DNA of 64,000 nucleotides, from positions 1,364,001-1,428,000 of the forward strand of contig JAGTJL010000013.1 of assembly GCA_020746875.1 (NCBI GenBank), read 5' to 3'. The DNA is from Rhexocercosporidium sp. MPI-PUGE-AT-0058 (taxonomy: Eukaryota > Ascomycota > Leotiomycetes > Helotiales). Under the pieces are notes generated by a model. The model had not been told where the DNA came from and did no database searches. It saw only the letters and a program-made list of their open reading frames with translations. This document shows positions 44,692-56,584 of the stretch, piece after piece; position 1 is the stretch's first letter, and each line of letters opens with the position of its first letter. A program made the translations under genes and the position numbers.

Positions 44692-45844
44692 GTCTCCGGT
44701 ATTGTAAATTGAATGTTTGGAAGAGGAAATGTCAAGGGGGTGCTCCGAATCACTGCTTGTAAAGTAATCAACAGAAGGTTGGCTTGAAGTGAATTACCGA
44801 AGTAGTTTCTGTTCCTTTTGTTGGAGATAGAGGTATGATATGCTGTGCAGGTGTCTGTTTGTGCAATGCGGAAGCAAAGTTACCAGGGAAGCTGAGTGAT
44901 GCTATGGCCCTTGCTTGCGGAGGTAGAGTATTTGAGTGGTGCTTGCAAAGAGTAGGATATAATTGAGAATGATGACGTCTTTGTTGTTGTATAGAGTAGA
45001 GGGGTTATAGAGTGTGTCTAGAGGGTAGGTGACGTCTACTCACAGATTAGTCTCCCTTCAGGAGGTTCAAGAGTGCTCTCCGCCATGTCTGCTAGCCGTT
45101 GACTTGGGTGATCTACTGTCAACTGTCTGTTTAGGGAATCCAGTTTTCTCTGGTCTAAAGATGGGATCCGCAGGACACTGGTCTTCAAACATGAACCAAG
45201 ATAGAAGATGGATGTTTGCATACTGACAACACAAAGGCAGGCGACAGCAGGTATCAAACAAACACAACCAAGCTAGGACAAACGCCTACAGGAAAGTGGC
45301 AGAGGGAGTGCAGTCGGGAAGGAGCGATGGGCGTGCGAATTGGTGGTGCTCACACCCATCGGGAGACAGCATAATAGATCAAACGCTCACAGAAAGTCGT
45401 TGGTACGGAAAACTCGAATCAATCGACTGCTCGAAGTTTTTATGAGGAGGACCCTAAACTTAAGCGAGAAATCAGGCCCACATTACTACCTGAGATTTCG
45501 AATCCTGTAATGCTAGCCAATCTGATTGGGATACAATTCACTGCTGACCACATTCTTACCTTTGTCACTGCGCGATCCCTAACCCAGTTGAGCCGTTCCA
45601 AAGCTGTTTGTCACGTTTCTGACATTGAAACAGCCCACATTGGTAAGCGTGGTAGCCAAAATTATTGACTTGGCCGGATCAGGAGATTTTCTGCTAACAT
45701 TGTTTGTAGTACTGGCTTGGAAGCTCTTAAATGAACTGTAGTGAATAATCACTAGCATAAAGAAGCCTGAGAACATCTGTGGAGATAACAGTACCGCGAC
45801 CTACCTAGACTAGGCTGTCCATATGCTGAAAGCAACGTCAAGAC
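44692..45844. other. Intergenic region, 1.15 kb
   Basis: It holds the promoter of the SET gene and further sequence without a supported gene. Minus-strand frames of about 70 codons near 45050-45260 lack any motif. Confidence 0.45.
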
Positions 45845-46843
45845 TCACCAATTCTGGAATGACTTTGCAGTGCCTTTCTTGATAGCAGGCCGCTATAATG
45901 TATTAGTATTCAGACTCATTCTGCTTCTAATGTGCATACCTCTGCGATCTTATCAATCCACTCCAACAAATGTGGAAACTCCTTCATCTCAACCTCGCTG
46001 ATCTGGCCCGAGAAATCATACCCCGACATCTAAGTTAAATCGGAATTAGCTTGGAATATATTTCATAACAGAAAAAATTACGCCATGGTTCCATATCTGC
46101 AACCGAGTACTTCCTCTTTCCATTACCAGCTAGGTACTCTCGAGGTTCACCTGAAAACTTGCCAGAGAGGTGAATCTCAAGAACCCCAAAAATACGAAGA
46201 GTTTCCTTCTTGAAGTGATTGATTACGACTTGCACCGAAAGTCAGTTCTAGAATAGAAGTTGAAGGAGGGGGGCCTCAAATTCATCCTTTTCTCGAGCCA
46301 ATTTTCCAAACCAATTCAATTGTCCTTCAATTGGTTGTCCCTGAAAAGTATCAGAGCAAGTTGTCCGGCGAGTTGAGACTTGAACTTACGCTTCTGTGCC
46401 AGAAAAACAACCAATGCAGGCATTGCGATCGTTCGAGATCATCCTTGAAGCCGAAAGTTTCCTTGGAGTCGTATTCCTTGAGGAGGGAGAACACCACGAC
46501 CGATGTTTCCATGACGGGGAAAGGTGGAGATTTGGTGTTGTCGATGAGAACGGAGATTCGTCCTAGTGTTCAAGTTCAGACATGGAATCTAAGTTGATCC
46601 GGATTCTAACTATATCATTGGGATTTAACTTGAGGAACCAATCCTTCTCTGGTCATGATGGGGAACGAGATAAGTACCTAGGTGACTGTTGAGCACTATG
46701 TCAATTTGAGTTTGGAAAGAGTATGATGAAGATTTAAATTCAGCGCCGTAAGCTTCTCTCAGCTCCTCAAGCATTATCTGAACCTTTTTGCCTTTTGGAG
46801 TTGAAGTAGTGATCAAGTCAAGTCCCTTGGTCTTGGCATCAGT
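45845..46843 (-). pseudogene. Broken glutathione S-transferase gene
   Basis: Minus-strand segments in order spell a GST. The thioredoxin-fold start is KGLDLITTSTPKGKKVQIM and LEELREAYG (46828-46750), followed by KDWFLKLNPN (about 46640) and ISVLIDNTKSPPFPVMETS (about 46560-46500). The helical domain includes QCLHWLFFW, LNWFGKLAREKDEF and GKRKYSVADMEPW, and the C-terminal part GYDFSGQ, FPHLLEWIDKIAERPAIKKG ends at TGA 45845. Three defects are visible. No ATG is in frame upstream before a TGA. The donor after NPN reads GATATAG instead of GT. The GTAATT...TTAG intron before GYDFSGQ leaves the frame off by one. Other introns, such as the one splitting KIAE/RPA, are normal. Together this points to a recently disabled gene, although an unusual splice pattern cannot be excluded. 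Confidence 0.65.
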
Positions 46844-47499
46844 TCAACGCCCTTGTACGATTCTGTGTGGATTATCACCTTGGGTTTTGTAATATGCGAG
46901 GGAGTATCTGGATGATAGAAGTTGACGCTATTGTGAAGCGGGGCGATGTAGTTGTCAAGTTTTGAACCGATCCAAGCCTCTTGTCAGTCTTGTATTCAAA
47001 TACCTTAGTTGTCAATCTAGAACGAGTCATATACGTCATTAGCCCTAATGGACATCTCCCTAGGCAAGCCACGTGATTCTGCATGATTGAAGAGGTTTTG
47101 TGAGGTCAATTCATGCTAGATTTCTCTCCATGGTTGTTTCGGTGAAGTCGATTTATCGATGTTTACTTTTCGGAGTTTGATCCACTATCTTGGGAGCGTG
47201 GAGTTGCAACTCGGCTAGGAACCCCTGAAATCAAAATCGTGTCCAATGAAATCCATGGAATGGCAAAGCAAGCTTGGAGCAGCTTAGATGACAACCTGAG
47301 GCACAAGCTTCTTACGGATCTCGGATTCTCGTACTGCGTCGTAAATACATCGGACACCCCCAAACACCCTCAACAACCGACACTGCTCTCAAACCCTGGA
47401 CAATTGCGTACGCGTCTCCCCCTAGACGAAATTCGATTGAATCTGCTTCTCAATCGCATTCTTTTTGACTCTCCTAGCATAGTTCTAGGTTGAGAAACC
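46844..47499. other. Intergenic region upstream of the Zn2Cys6 gene
   Basis: No gene is supported. An open frame at 47239-47493 ends just before the Zn2Cys6 start codon and is probably leader sequence. Confidence 0.45.
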
Positions 47500-49218
47500 A
47501 TGAATTCAGGCGAAACCCCTTCCAACACCTCATCCCGAGCTTCATCGCATGAGAATTCACGAGTGAAGATCCATACGAGACGCCCACATCAGAAAACCAG
47601 AACCGGATGTCTTACTTGCAAAAAGCGGAAAATTAAGGTACTTGAGATTAAGCTTTTCAAGCCTCAACTCTTAGCATATGTACATTTTTTTCCTTTCGAA
47701 GTTTAGTTGACGGCTGGATGGACTGCCGATCTTCCCCTCTATGTTACCTACGGTTCTCGAAATTTTGATCGTTGGCTGATAAGTGGGCTGCAGTGTGATG
47801 AGACCAGACCAGAATGTGACAACTGTATCAAGCATACTTTGGTGTGCGCTTATGCCCCGCCACGAGCACTTGTTCTCAATCCAGGTGCAGCTGTAAGTGT
47901 TCTTCTAGCACTTGAACGGAAGTAGAACCTGCGATCTGACGGACTGAAGCTCTCATCTACTGGTGCCCTCAATCTGAATCTTATCGACTTGGAATTACTC
48001 CACAATTACTGTACATCCACAGCTCTGAGCCTGCACCGTGACCCGGCGACTACCAGGCTATGGAGCATCACGGTGCCACAATTGGGGTTCTCCCATGACT
48101 ATGTATTACATGGAGTTCTGGCTTTGTCAGCTCTTCATATGGGATATGTAAGTCTGCTACCTCACCTGTGTCCATCGCTTCAGTCTCAACTGTTGAGCAG
48201 CGTATCAGGAAATGCAGAATTCAAAAAGAAGTCATGCTTGCCGTTTCCCCCTCTACTAAACTTTCCTCGCTGATAAACCACCATAGTGTTTCCCCGACCG
48301 CAAAGTTTTCTGCACCAACCAAGCAAATCTCCACCACGCATCCGGTCTCGCAAAAGCCACACCAGCACTCAGCGCTTTCGCCTCCGAGAACGCCTCAGCC
48401 ATGTACCTATTCTCCGCCCTAACTTGTCTCTACACGTACACAACAATCGGAAAGACAGAGGACTCCGTCCTAGGCGGCGAATCTAGCTGGATCTTCTTGT
48501 CTCGGCAAAGCTACTCTTTGATTCGCATGGCAGATGCTACTCTTCGGGACGGTCCCCTGGGTCCTTTGTTTACGGCTGGAGAACGCAGGACACGCTTGCG
48601 GGATATGATTGCAGAGGCGCCTGCTTATTTTGCGGAGGCTGATCGTTTGAGAAAACTTTCTGTACTGATTGATGAGACGGTTCCTGATCCAGGAGCTCGG
48701 GAAGCTTATAATTGTGCCATTGGTGAGTATTCTCGATTAGTTCGGATTTTCTTTCGCTTTTGGAGTTGAGCTGCTCAGATTCAATGTGAAATAGCAGCTA
48801 ATCTTAAACCAGACGACATGCTCAAGATTTTCAAAGTTCTCCACTGCCTCCCCGAAGAAGCACGTGAAGCATCCGACGTCTTCCGGTGGCCATTCCAGCT
48901 GAAAGAAGAGTTCCTGGAGCTCTTGCAGATACCGACTCAAGAGTGCTTAGTGATTGTCGCATATTTCGCCGCGATTCCCGAGTATCTTAGTTCGAAATGG
49001 TGGCTGGAGGGGTTTGGGCGACGTTTGTTTGCTAAGATATATCCGCTGATTGATGAGGAGCATCTTTCGTGGATACAATGGCCGATGCAACACTTCGGCA
49101 TAACGGGTGAGGGAGGGTTGCTTGATTCGAGGTTAGTAAATGGATTGTGTATTGTAGTAGATGGATTACTAACCGTTTGAATGGCAGTTATGGTACGCCC
49201 ATGGAGATCAGATCTTGA
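47500..49218 (+). CDS. Zn2Cys6 fungal transcription factor
   Basis: Six exons, 47500-47637, 47794-47892, 47950-48147, 48287-48722, 48795-49131 and 49188-49218, give 412 residues. The zinc cluster CLTCKKRKIK/CDETRPECDNCIKHTLVC has all six cysteines in the CX2CX6CX6CX2CX6C spacing. A 156-nt intron splits it between Lys and the third Cys. The middle resembles the regulatory region of sterol-uptake-type factors (FSHDYVLHGVLALSALHMGY, then LHHASGLAKATPALSAF), and the C-terminal part ends in FGITGEGG. Such factors bind CGG repeats and often control nearby genes. The pseudogenised GST lies immediately upstream. The long introns 1 and 3 (139 nt) are less certain than the rest, and a small extra exon in intron 3 is possible. 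Confidence 0.85.
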
Positions 49219-49959
49219 AAACAACAGAAATGAGGGTCAAGTAATGCTATTAGATCACAAGCTTGGAGAACCAGAGTACCCTTTGACGGAATCACCATCC
49301 GACTAACGCTGATATGCTCCGAAGGAATCTTTCCAAGAGCAGCGCCAAGAGTAATCGTATTGATGCTCAAACAACAGCATCAGACACAGAGTATCCTGTG
49401 TACAAGAACCAGCTTTGGAGCAACGGGATGAGGAAGCATGCAAATAGCTTTAAGACGAAATCAAAAAGATGGTAGACTTACGCAACCTTACTTGGTCAAA
49501 TTAACAGCCATAGAGGCTTTGAGTCGGACATAGTATCACACAAGCAAAGCAAATCGAATTTCTCGCTTAGAACATCACAGAAAAGAAAAACAAAGCGATC
49601 CAACCTCTACCCTGTTTCAAAACCAGGTCTCTACCCTTGATATCAATGAATCGCAAAAATGAAAGACCGAGCGAGTAGTGGAATACAATATGGCACTTCC
49701 CATTCAAAGAAGTAACGCATCACCTTGTTCCTTCCTTCCTACCTCCTCTTTCTATTCAATAGACTAGTCAACACATCCCTTGTCAAGGCAAAACCATTCA
49801 CTGCCAGGAGAATAGTCTCCTCACAATAACACAACGCAACACATTTTTAGACCCCTCCTCTCTACATAACCATCATAATCGCCCACTCCTCTCGACCGAC
49901 CAAAATCTCCAAACCCACCTCTCCCCAAACCAACACAAACCACCAGACCAAGACGAACA
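49219..49959. other. Intergenic region, 0.74 kb
   Basis: It contains the 3' flank of the Zn2Cys6 gene and a C-rich leader-like stretch from 49840 to 49959. No gene is seen. Confidence 0.45.
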
Positions 49960-50364
49960 ATGGCCTCCCGACGCCCCAAAAATACATCCCTAAGCCGCGC
50001 TCTAACACTCAACATCATCTTCGCATTCCACATCCTACTCCTCAGCGCATTCACTTTCGGCATCCTCTCTACCAACACAAACACAAACAAATATCCCGAT
50101 ATCAGCACCGATACCTACTCGAAATTTACTCTCCCGTACTTCACTCGCGCTCATAACATCCGATTCGACGCTCTGGAGGCGCAGATTATGGAGGTGATGG
50201 ATTGCGCGCAGAGGGTTCTGGGGATGGAGCATCGTGACGGGATTGGGATGGAGGAGAAGGGGCGTGGTGATCGGATAAGTCGTGTGAAGGGTAATGGTAC
50301 GAGGGGACATGGGTGGAGGGAGTATGGAAGGTCTAGGCGTGTGTGTGAAGGCGTTGAAGGCTAG
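49960..50364 (+). CDS. Small hypothetical single-pass membrane protein
   Basis: An ATG-started frame of 134 residues. A hydrophobic segment (LNIIFAFHILLLSAFTFGIL) follows a short basic N-terminus with two Arg and a Lys, consistent with a signal anchor. Next comes a DALEAQIMEVMDCAQRVLG helix, then a low-complexity Gly/Arg/Glu tail. The opposite strand is also open, so coding status is not certain. A C-rich leader precedes the ATG. No family is recognised. Confidence 0.45.
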   Translation: MASRRPKNTSLSRALTLNIIFAFHILLLSAFTFGILSTNTNTNKYPDISTDTYSKFTLPYFTRAHNIRFDALEAQIMEVMDCAQRVLGMEHRDGIGMEEKGRGDRISRVKGNGTRGHGWREYGRSRRVCEGVEG

Positions 50365-50656
50365 TTTGGGACAGGCGTTTAAGTTAGTGCGTATAAAAGA
50401 GAATGGTGTAGGAACATCTCCAGCATTCATCAGAAGCACCGGGCAAGGAGTCGAGGATGCTTGAGGAAGGGGTTAGTCAGGTGGATAATAAATTGGAAGG
50501 CTGGTTGAATGATCGGATCGGGCTGGCCATGCCATGGCACTGAGAGATGGAATCAAGCTTCAAAGACAGGATAAATTGATGCAAGCAGCAGAACTGATGG
50601 CATAAATTGACTTCGGATCAAGTTAGACTTTTGCAGGCATGCTACAGCTTCTACAC

Positions 50657-51895
50657 TCAAAGTAAATTACTCCGGACATACAAACTCAGCTGCTTCAAAC
50701 CCTCCTCCAGCACCTTCGTCTCACAAACAAAGCCAATGCGCACCTGTCCCTTGAATTCCTGACCGAAACACTTCGATGCCGGGAGAAACATAACTTTCGT
50801 CTTCTCAATCACATCAACGCAGAACTGCACATCGTCGACTGGCTTTCCATCCTTCTCGAACTTGACAAGAGCTGTTGTTCCGCTTGTTGGTTTCACCCAT
50901 GAGCACACATCGCTCCATCTGTCGATGAATTTCTCCAGCATGGCAACATTTGTCTTTGCGAGCTTGATGTTCCGTCCTAGAAGAGCGTGGAGTACAGATC
51001 CTGACAGAGCGTAGGAAGCTACTCGGTCGTCGAGTTGAGAAACTGAGATTGTCGTGTAGTCCCTTGCGGATGCAACAGCTTCGATGATTTCTGAATCTCG
51101 GCATGCAATCCAACCGACACGTATACCAGCTAAACTGTATGCCTTGGACATGGATCCGGTGCTGATAGTCTTTGCATACCCAAAGGACACAATTGAGGGC
51201 GGGAAATCCGGGTCAGCGGGTGAGATGCCGTGGAATAACGGCCGGTAGACTTCATCCGAAAGAATGATGATACCCTTCTCCTGGGCAAAATCAACCAGGC
51301 CTTGAAGTACCGACTTCGGCGTCGTTGATCCGGTTGGATTATTGGGGTTGTTTATGATGATCATCTTGGTATTCTCCTTCACCAGTTCCTTCAAGTCCTC
51401 CAAGTCTGGTACGTATTTCTTCCCCTTCCGTAGCTTCCATAGCGAGACTTCTGCCCCTAGACTTTTTGGCACATCGTATAGTTGCTGGTATGTAGGATGC
51501 ATACATACAACATGATCTCCGGGTCCTATGAGGGCGTAGAAGAGGAGGAAGTTTGCAGCAATTGCACCTGGTGTTATGAGGATGTTTTCAGTACGGAGAG
51601 GAGTTGCAACTCGTGCCGAGTAGAGCCCAGCAAGACGATCTCGTAGCGCCTGCGATCCCCGGATAGCACCATATGTAAGCTTTGTGGAAGTATCGAGAGG
51701 ATGGGGGACGTTTGGGTCTTCGCAGAGTCCAACAAGGTCGTCAATCGAGATAGAGGCAGCGCATGTTTCTGCAATGTTGAGCACCCCTGGAGTGACTTCA
51801 TACTTGTCCATCCACTACTGAATGTCAGAAGAAGCTGCGAAGGGAGGTAAAGAATGGAATACCTGCTCGACCTCAAAAGGTTCAATCTTCACCAT
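50657..51895 (-). CDS. Class I/II PLP-dependent aminotransferase
   Basis: Exons 51895-51863 and 51814-50657 with a 48-nt intron give 396 residues; the first exon encodes MVKIEPFEVEQ and the second begins WMDKYEV. Fold-type I motifs are in order: KLTYGAIRGSQALRDRL, the NNPNNPTG loop near residue 166, SDEVYRPLF with the PLP-binding Asp198, and STGSMSKAYSLAGIRVGW with the Schiff-base Lys235. The C-terminal Arg in GQVRIGF would bind substrate carboxylate. The intron ends at CAGTAG; use of the first CAG instead would put a TAG in frame, so the second AG must be used. The substrate is unknown. It resembles fungal aminotransferases of the capreomycidine synthase-like group rather than aspartate or aromatic enzymes. 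Confidence 0.9.
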
Positions 51896-52495
51896 GTTTA
51901 CTTAAGTTACCTCGGTAAACGAGGCTGAGACACTCCGGGCTGACTTCTACAGCAACTAACCGTTGGTCTCTTTCTTTGTGTCATTTTGGATGTTACTTGA
52001 CGGACCTGTTGTTGTTCTGAACACAGACTCAAATAGTGATGATATGAACATGAAAGCTCAAGAATGTCCCGCGTTGTTACACTGCGGGGTGAAGGGAGCT
52101 GGGGCAGTCCATCGTCGGAATTACGCTGCGCCAGCCCGTGCCAGCGCGCCTCAGCCTCACCAATGAAGCCCCCTGCTTTAGCCAAGTAACGCTGCCAAGA
52201 GCACCTGCCTAACCTGATTGCGAACCGACCGGACCTGGATCTATTATCATTATTCGAACGAACTACTTATTACTGTACTCTCAAGACATTCAGCTTCCAA
52301 CCGTTGTTTTGCCTCCTTCGACAGTTCGCGATATCTTCATATCCTTCGCATCGCCCAGCTCCACGGTCCTGGAGGATGGACTAAGCTCGAAGCTCCCACT
52401 GGATCAAGGCAACGTCGCTCATTTAGCCGGCTGAGCTCCATCTACATACACTACGCATCGCAACACAGCGCGATACAGCCAACGATCAATTGAAG
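51896..52495. promoter_or_regulatory. Divergent promoter, aminotransferase and ABC transporter
   Basis: This 600-bp region separates start codons of two genes read apart. It has a C/T-rich segment from 52250 to 52400 on the transporter side. No specific regulator site is assigned. Confidence 0.45.
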
Positions 52496-55400
52496 ATGGG
52501 ACGACTCTTGACGACAGTCGCCCTCGCGGCACTGTCACTGTCATGGACAACCTATGCGTCTCGGAACTACTCCTCCTACTCGACGGTAGACATGCTGCGC
52601 GCTGAATTGGCCTTGTTGGATAGTCGCGGGGCAGACTGCCCTCCATGGTATGATGCTCTCATCCCATCTATGGCCTTGGAGTACCCTAACACCATACAGT
52701 TTCAACTGCCTCCTCCCAGCCTTTACCTGCGGCCAGTTCTCCGAATGCAATCAGTTCAACGGGAAGTGCTCGTGCCCAGCAGGATTCGGAGGCGATGATT
52801 GTCTAGCACCAGTCTGTGGAGCTTTATCAGATGGAGAGGACAGGCCCATGCGACAAGGCGAATATTGCGAATGTAAAGAAGGATGGACGGGTATCAATTG
52901 CAATGTCTGCACTACAAATAAGGCTTGTAATGCCATGATGCCAACAAACGATGGGGGAGTCTGCTATCAGAACGGGGAGGTGGTACACGAGAACTACCAA
53001 CAGTGCGACGTGACGAACAGAAAGATTGTCCAAATCTTGGACGGCAAGAAGCCGCAAGTTACCTTCAACTGTAACGCCAACGATACGACTTGCGACTTTC
53101 AATGTATGTCCCTTCTGGAATCTTGCGCCTCCCAAATACTAACTGAGAATAGTCTGGGTTGATCACAAGGAATCGTTCTATTGCGCGTTGAATACTTGCG
53201 TGTCAAGCGCCGACAATACATACGAGCAAAATGCCACGAACTACAAGTGCGACCACATCGAGTGCAGCTGTATTCCGGATCGCATGCTGTGTGGCGAAAA
53301 TGGATCCGTTGACATATCGGATTTCTTAACCGAGGAGATCAAAGGGCCAGCGACCTTCAGTTGCAAGCAAGAAAATGGTGGAATCAACAACTGCAAATTC
53401 AAAGAAAAAGCGATGGATGACCTGATTCAGACCATGTTCGGAGATGATAGTATCACATTGACTTGTCGGGCTGGAGAATGTCTTTATCGAACTGATGTCC
53501 CTGGTTTCCAAACGCCTGTCAAACGAATCAACACTCCTTTGATTGCCGGTGTCATTGCTGGTAGCTCCCTGTTCGTCGTCGCCGTCATCCTGACAGTGTG
53601 GTATCTTTCCCGGAGAAAGTTCAACTATGCCCCAATACACCTTGACGATTCTGATGACGAAGCTATGAAGCTCATGACTGACCATAAACCGGCATCTCTT
53701 TACTTTGAGAACGTCTGCTACCACATGAATGGAAAACAGATTCTTTCTGGAGTCCAAGGAGTCGCTCATCCAGGAGAAATTATGGCCATCATGGGAGCAT
53801 CCGGCGCTGGCAAGACCACATTCCTCGATATCCTGGCACGGAAGAACAAGCGTGGAGCTGTGTCAGGGGAGTTCTATGTCAACGGAGAGAAAGTCAGCGA
53901 TACTGACTACAAGAACGTTGTTGGATTTGTGGACCAGGAAGACACCATGTTGCCAACTCTCACAGTACACGAAACGATTATGACGAGCGCCCTTCTCAGA
54001 CTACCAAGAGACATGGGTAAATCAGCGAAAGAGCAGCGAGTCTATGAAGTCGAGAAACAACTTGGTATTTTCGCTATCAAAGACTCTTTGATTGGATCTG
54101 AAGACGGCAAGGGACGTGGAATTTCTGGAGGTGAGAAGAGACGAGTCGGAATCGCATGTGAACTTGTCACAAGTCCAAGCATACTGTTCCTCGATGAGCC
54201 AACGAGTGGCCTCGACGCTTTCAACGCTTTCAATGTCATTGAATGTTTGGTCACCCTAGCTAAAACATACAAGCGAACAGTCATCTTCACCATCCATCAG
54301 CCAAGATCTAACATCGTAGCCCTCTTCGACAGACTACTCCTTCTCGCCAAAGGAAAGACTGTGTACTCCGGCGCATTCTCTCAATGTCAAGACTTCTTCG
54401 ACCACATAGGATACTCATGCCCTCCCGGATTCAACATCGCAGATTACCTCGTGGATCTGACAATGCATGTTGGAGGTCCTCGTACTCCAATCGATGAAAA
54501 CTTCTCCGAGCTGGATGGCGCTGGAAGTGCTGGACCCAGTAGCACTCGAGCTGTCAAATCAATTGCCAGCGTCTCTGGAATGAGTCTCGATGAGCCAGGA
54601 GCTGAGCGCGACAGCATGGATGAGCCACTCTTGAGACCAAAGGGGAAGCGTCGAGATTCTGTCAAGGCCAAACAAGAGCGAGAACTTTACACACGAAAGC
54701 GAACCAGTATAGAGACGCCTGGCTCACCTCCCGATGAACTTCCCTTTGACCCTAAAGCAACAGCATCACAGTTGTGGCTTCGCCTCCAAAAACAGAAGTC
54801 GGGCAATGTTCCCTACCAGATATCAGACGATCCAGACAATCTACCTCCTTCGGCATCAGGCACTAGTGACCTTGATATACTTGTGGCAGCGTACCAGCAA
54901 TCCGAAATAGCCGGTAATATCCACGATGACATCCATGCTGCCATTGACAGTGCTCGATCAGCAAATGGTACTGCCAACGGCCATGCTCATGGCAACGGAT
55001 CTGCAAATGGTGGTGCTATGGGAAGAGGTTACGCAAGGGTTGGCTACGCTCGGCAATTTATGATCTTGTCACAGAGGACCTGGAGAAACCTTTACCGAAA
55101 CCCGATGTTGATGTTGACCCATTACGCAATCGCTATTTTATTAGCAGTTCTTTCGGGCTTCCTATTCTATGGTCTCACGGATGACATTCCTGGCTTCCAG
55201 AACAGGCTCGGACTATTCTTCTTCATCCTCGCACTGTTTGGTTTCAGTACATTGTCAAGCTTGACAGTCTTTGCCACCGAACGGATGTTATTTGTCAGAG
55301 AACGAGCCAACGGTTACTACTCCCCGATTACATACTTTGCCGCCAAAGTGCTCTTCGACGTGGTTCCCCTCCGGATCATCCCACCGATCATCATGGGCTC

Positions 55401-55875
55401 GATCATCTATCCCATGACTGGCTTAGTACCGGATTGGTCGCACTTCTTCAAGTTCATCTTAGTCCTCGTCCTCTTTAACCTCGCCGCCGCAGGAATCTGT
55501 CTCTTCATCGGTATTGTCTGCAAAGATAATGGCGTAGCAAGCTTGATCGGCAGTCTAGTCATGCTCTTCAGCTTACTCTTCGCCGGTCTCCTCCTCAACC
55601 ACGACGCCATCCCCAAATCCGCCCTCTGGCTACAAGACATATCGATCTTCCACTACGGCTTCGAATCGCTCATCGTCAACGAAGTCACCTTCCTCTCCCT
55701 CAAAGACAAGAAGCTCGGTCTCACCATCGATGTCCCTGGCGCGACCATTCTCAGCTCTTTTGGATTCAACACTCAGGCTCTTTGGCCTGATGTCACGAAG
55801 CTGGCCATTTTCGCGGGTGCGTTCATAATCTTGGCTTATGTTGCTATGCATATCTTGTTAGTGGAGAGAAGATAG
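52496..55875 (+). CDS. ADP1: ABCG-family transporter with EGF-like ectodomain (Adp1 type)
   Basis: Exons 52496-52647, 52700-53103 and 53153-55875 (introns of 52 and 49 nt) give 1092 residues. An N-terminal signal peptide ([15 protein letters not shown]) leads a cysteine-rich outside part with EGF-like units ([15 protein letters not shown] and [12 protein letters not shown]), then a first membrane helix ([21 protein letters not shown]). The ATPase domain has Walker [10 protein letters not shown], signature ISGGEKRR and Walker [14 protein letters not shown] linker of about 180 residues precedes the ABC2 membrane domain (from about 55060). This one-ATPase layout with an EGF-like front matches yeast ADP1, a half-transporter of unknown substrate. 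A glycine/asparagine/histidine-rich stretch ([13 protein letters not shown]) ends the linker. Splice joins keep the cysteine pattern intact. Confidence 0.93.
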
Positions 55876-56584
55876 ATAGATGAGTTGGGAATCAGGAACT
55901 AGGAACATATCTAGCATGTTTTTTTCTTGTGTCATTTTATTGCATGGGACTTGGTCTCACGGTGTTTGGAGTTCGAATATATGAGATGCTTTTTTATATT
56001 GAAGTCTTTTGTTAAACAACGGATACGTAAACTATTCATCTATACATTTGAGTAATGAATATAGATTCGTCTTCATAGGTCCATCTCGATCTCAACTCGA
56101 TCCGTCCTGTGATAGTGACTTTCTTTGGCACCTAATACGGGTGTAAATCTTCCGCCTTTCCACCAGGACAGAAGTTGTGAAAGATCACGGATATCGCTAT
56201 ATTGGTAGATGCACGCTCATGTTCATTCTCAAGACCATCAGAATACCATTGCATACATGGTCGCAGTGCGAGCAAAAAGCCGTTCCAGCCTTCTAACCTT
56301 CCGCAAATCTTGTCACGCGACATCAGTCGCCTGCAGCTTCTGTTTGATATTTTAGAGAACCTCCAGGTCCTGAGAGGTCCGCTGACTCTCCCAAGATCGA
56401 CGATTCTCCAGAAAACTCAGGTAATACTTCAGATGACTCGCCAGGAATCGATGCCTCTGATGATCGACGTGAGTCTGTCGATTGTAGTGATTTTGATAGC
56501 TTGCTTATACGTCTCCTACACAGATCGACCACCTGCAAAAGATGAGGAATTCATGATTACTCAGCCTGATTCTCTTGTTTTTCT
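55876..56584. other. Convergent spacer, 0.7 kb
   Basis: The first 200 bases are AT-rich 3' flank of the transporter. A 63-codon minus-strand frame (56323-56132) and a larger one upstream of it overlap in different frames and could be exons of a small gene, but I could not join them. Confidence 0.4.

Noticed and set aside
49960..50439. Minus-strand frame opposite the small membrane protein
   Set aside because: Pro/Thr/His-rich content looks like the mirror of the plus frame, which has a plausible signal anchor.
56132..56538. Two minus-strand frames as a possible small gene
   Set aside because: They are in different frames and I found no donor and acceptor that join them; left as a spacer note only.
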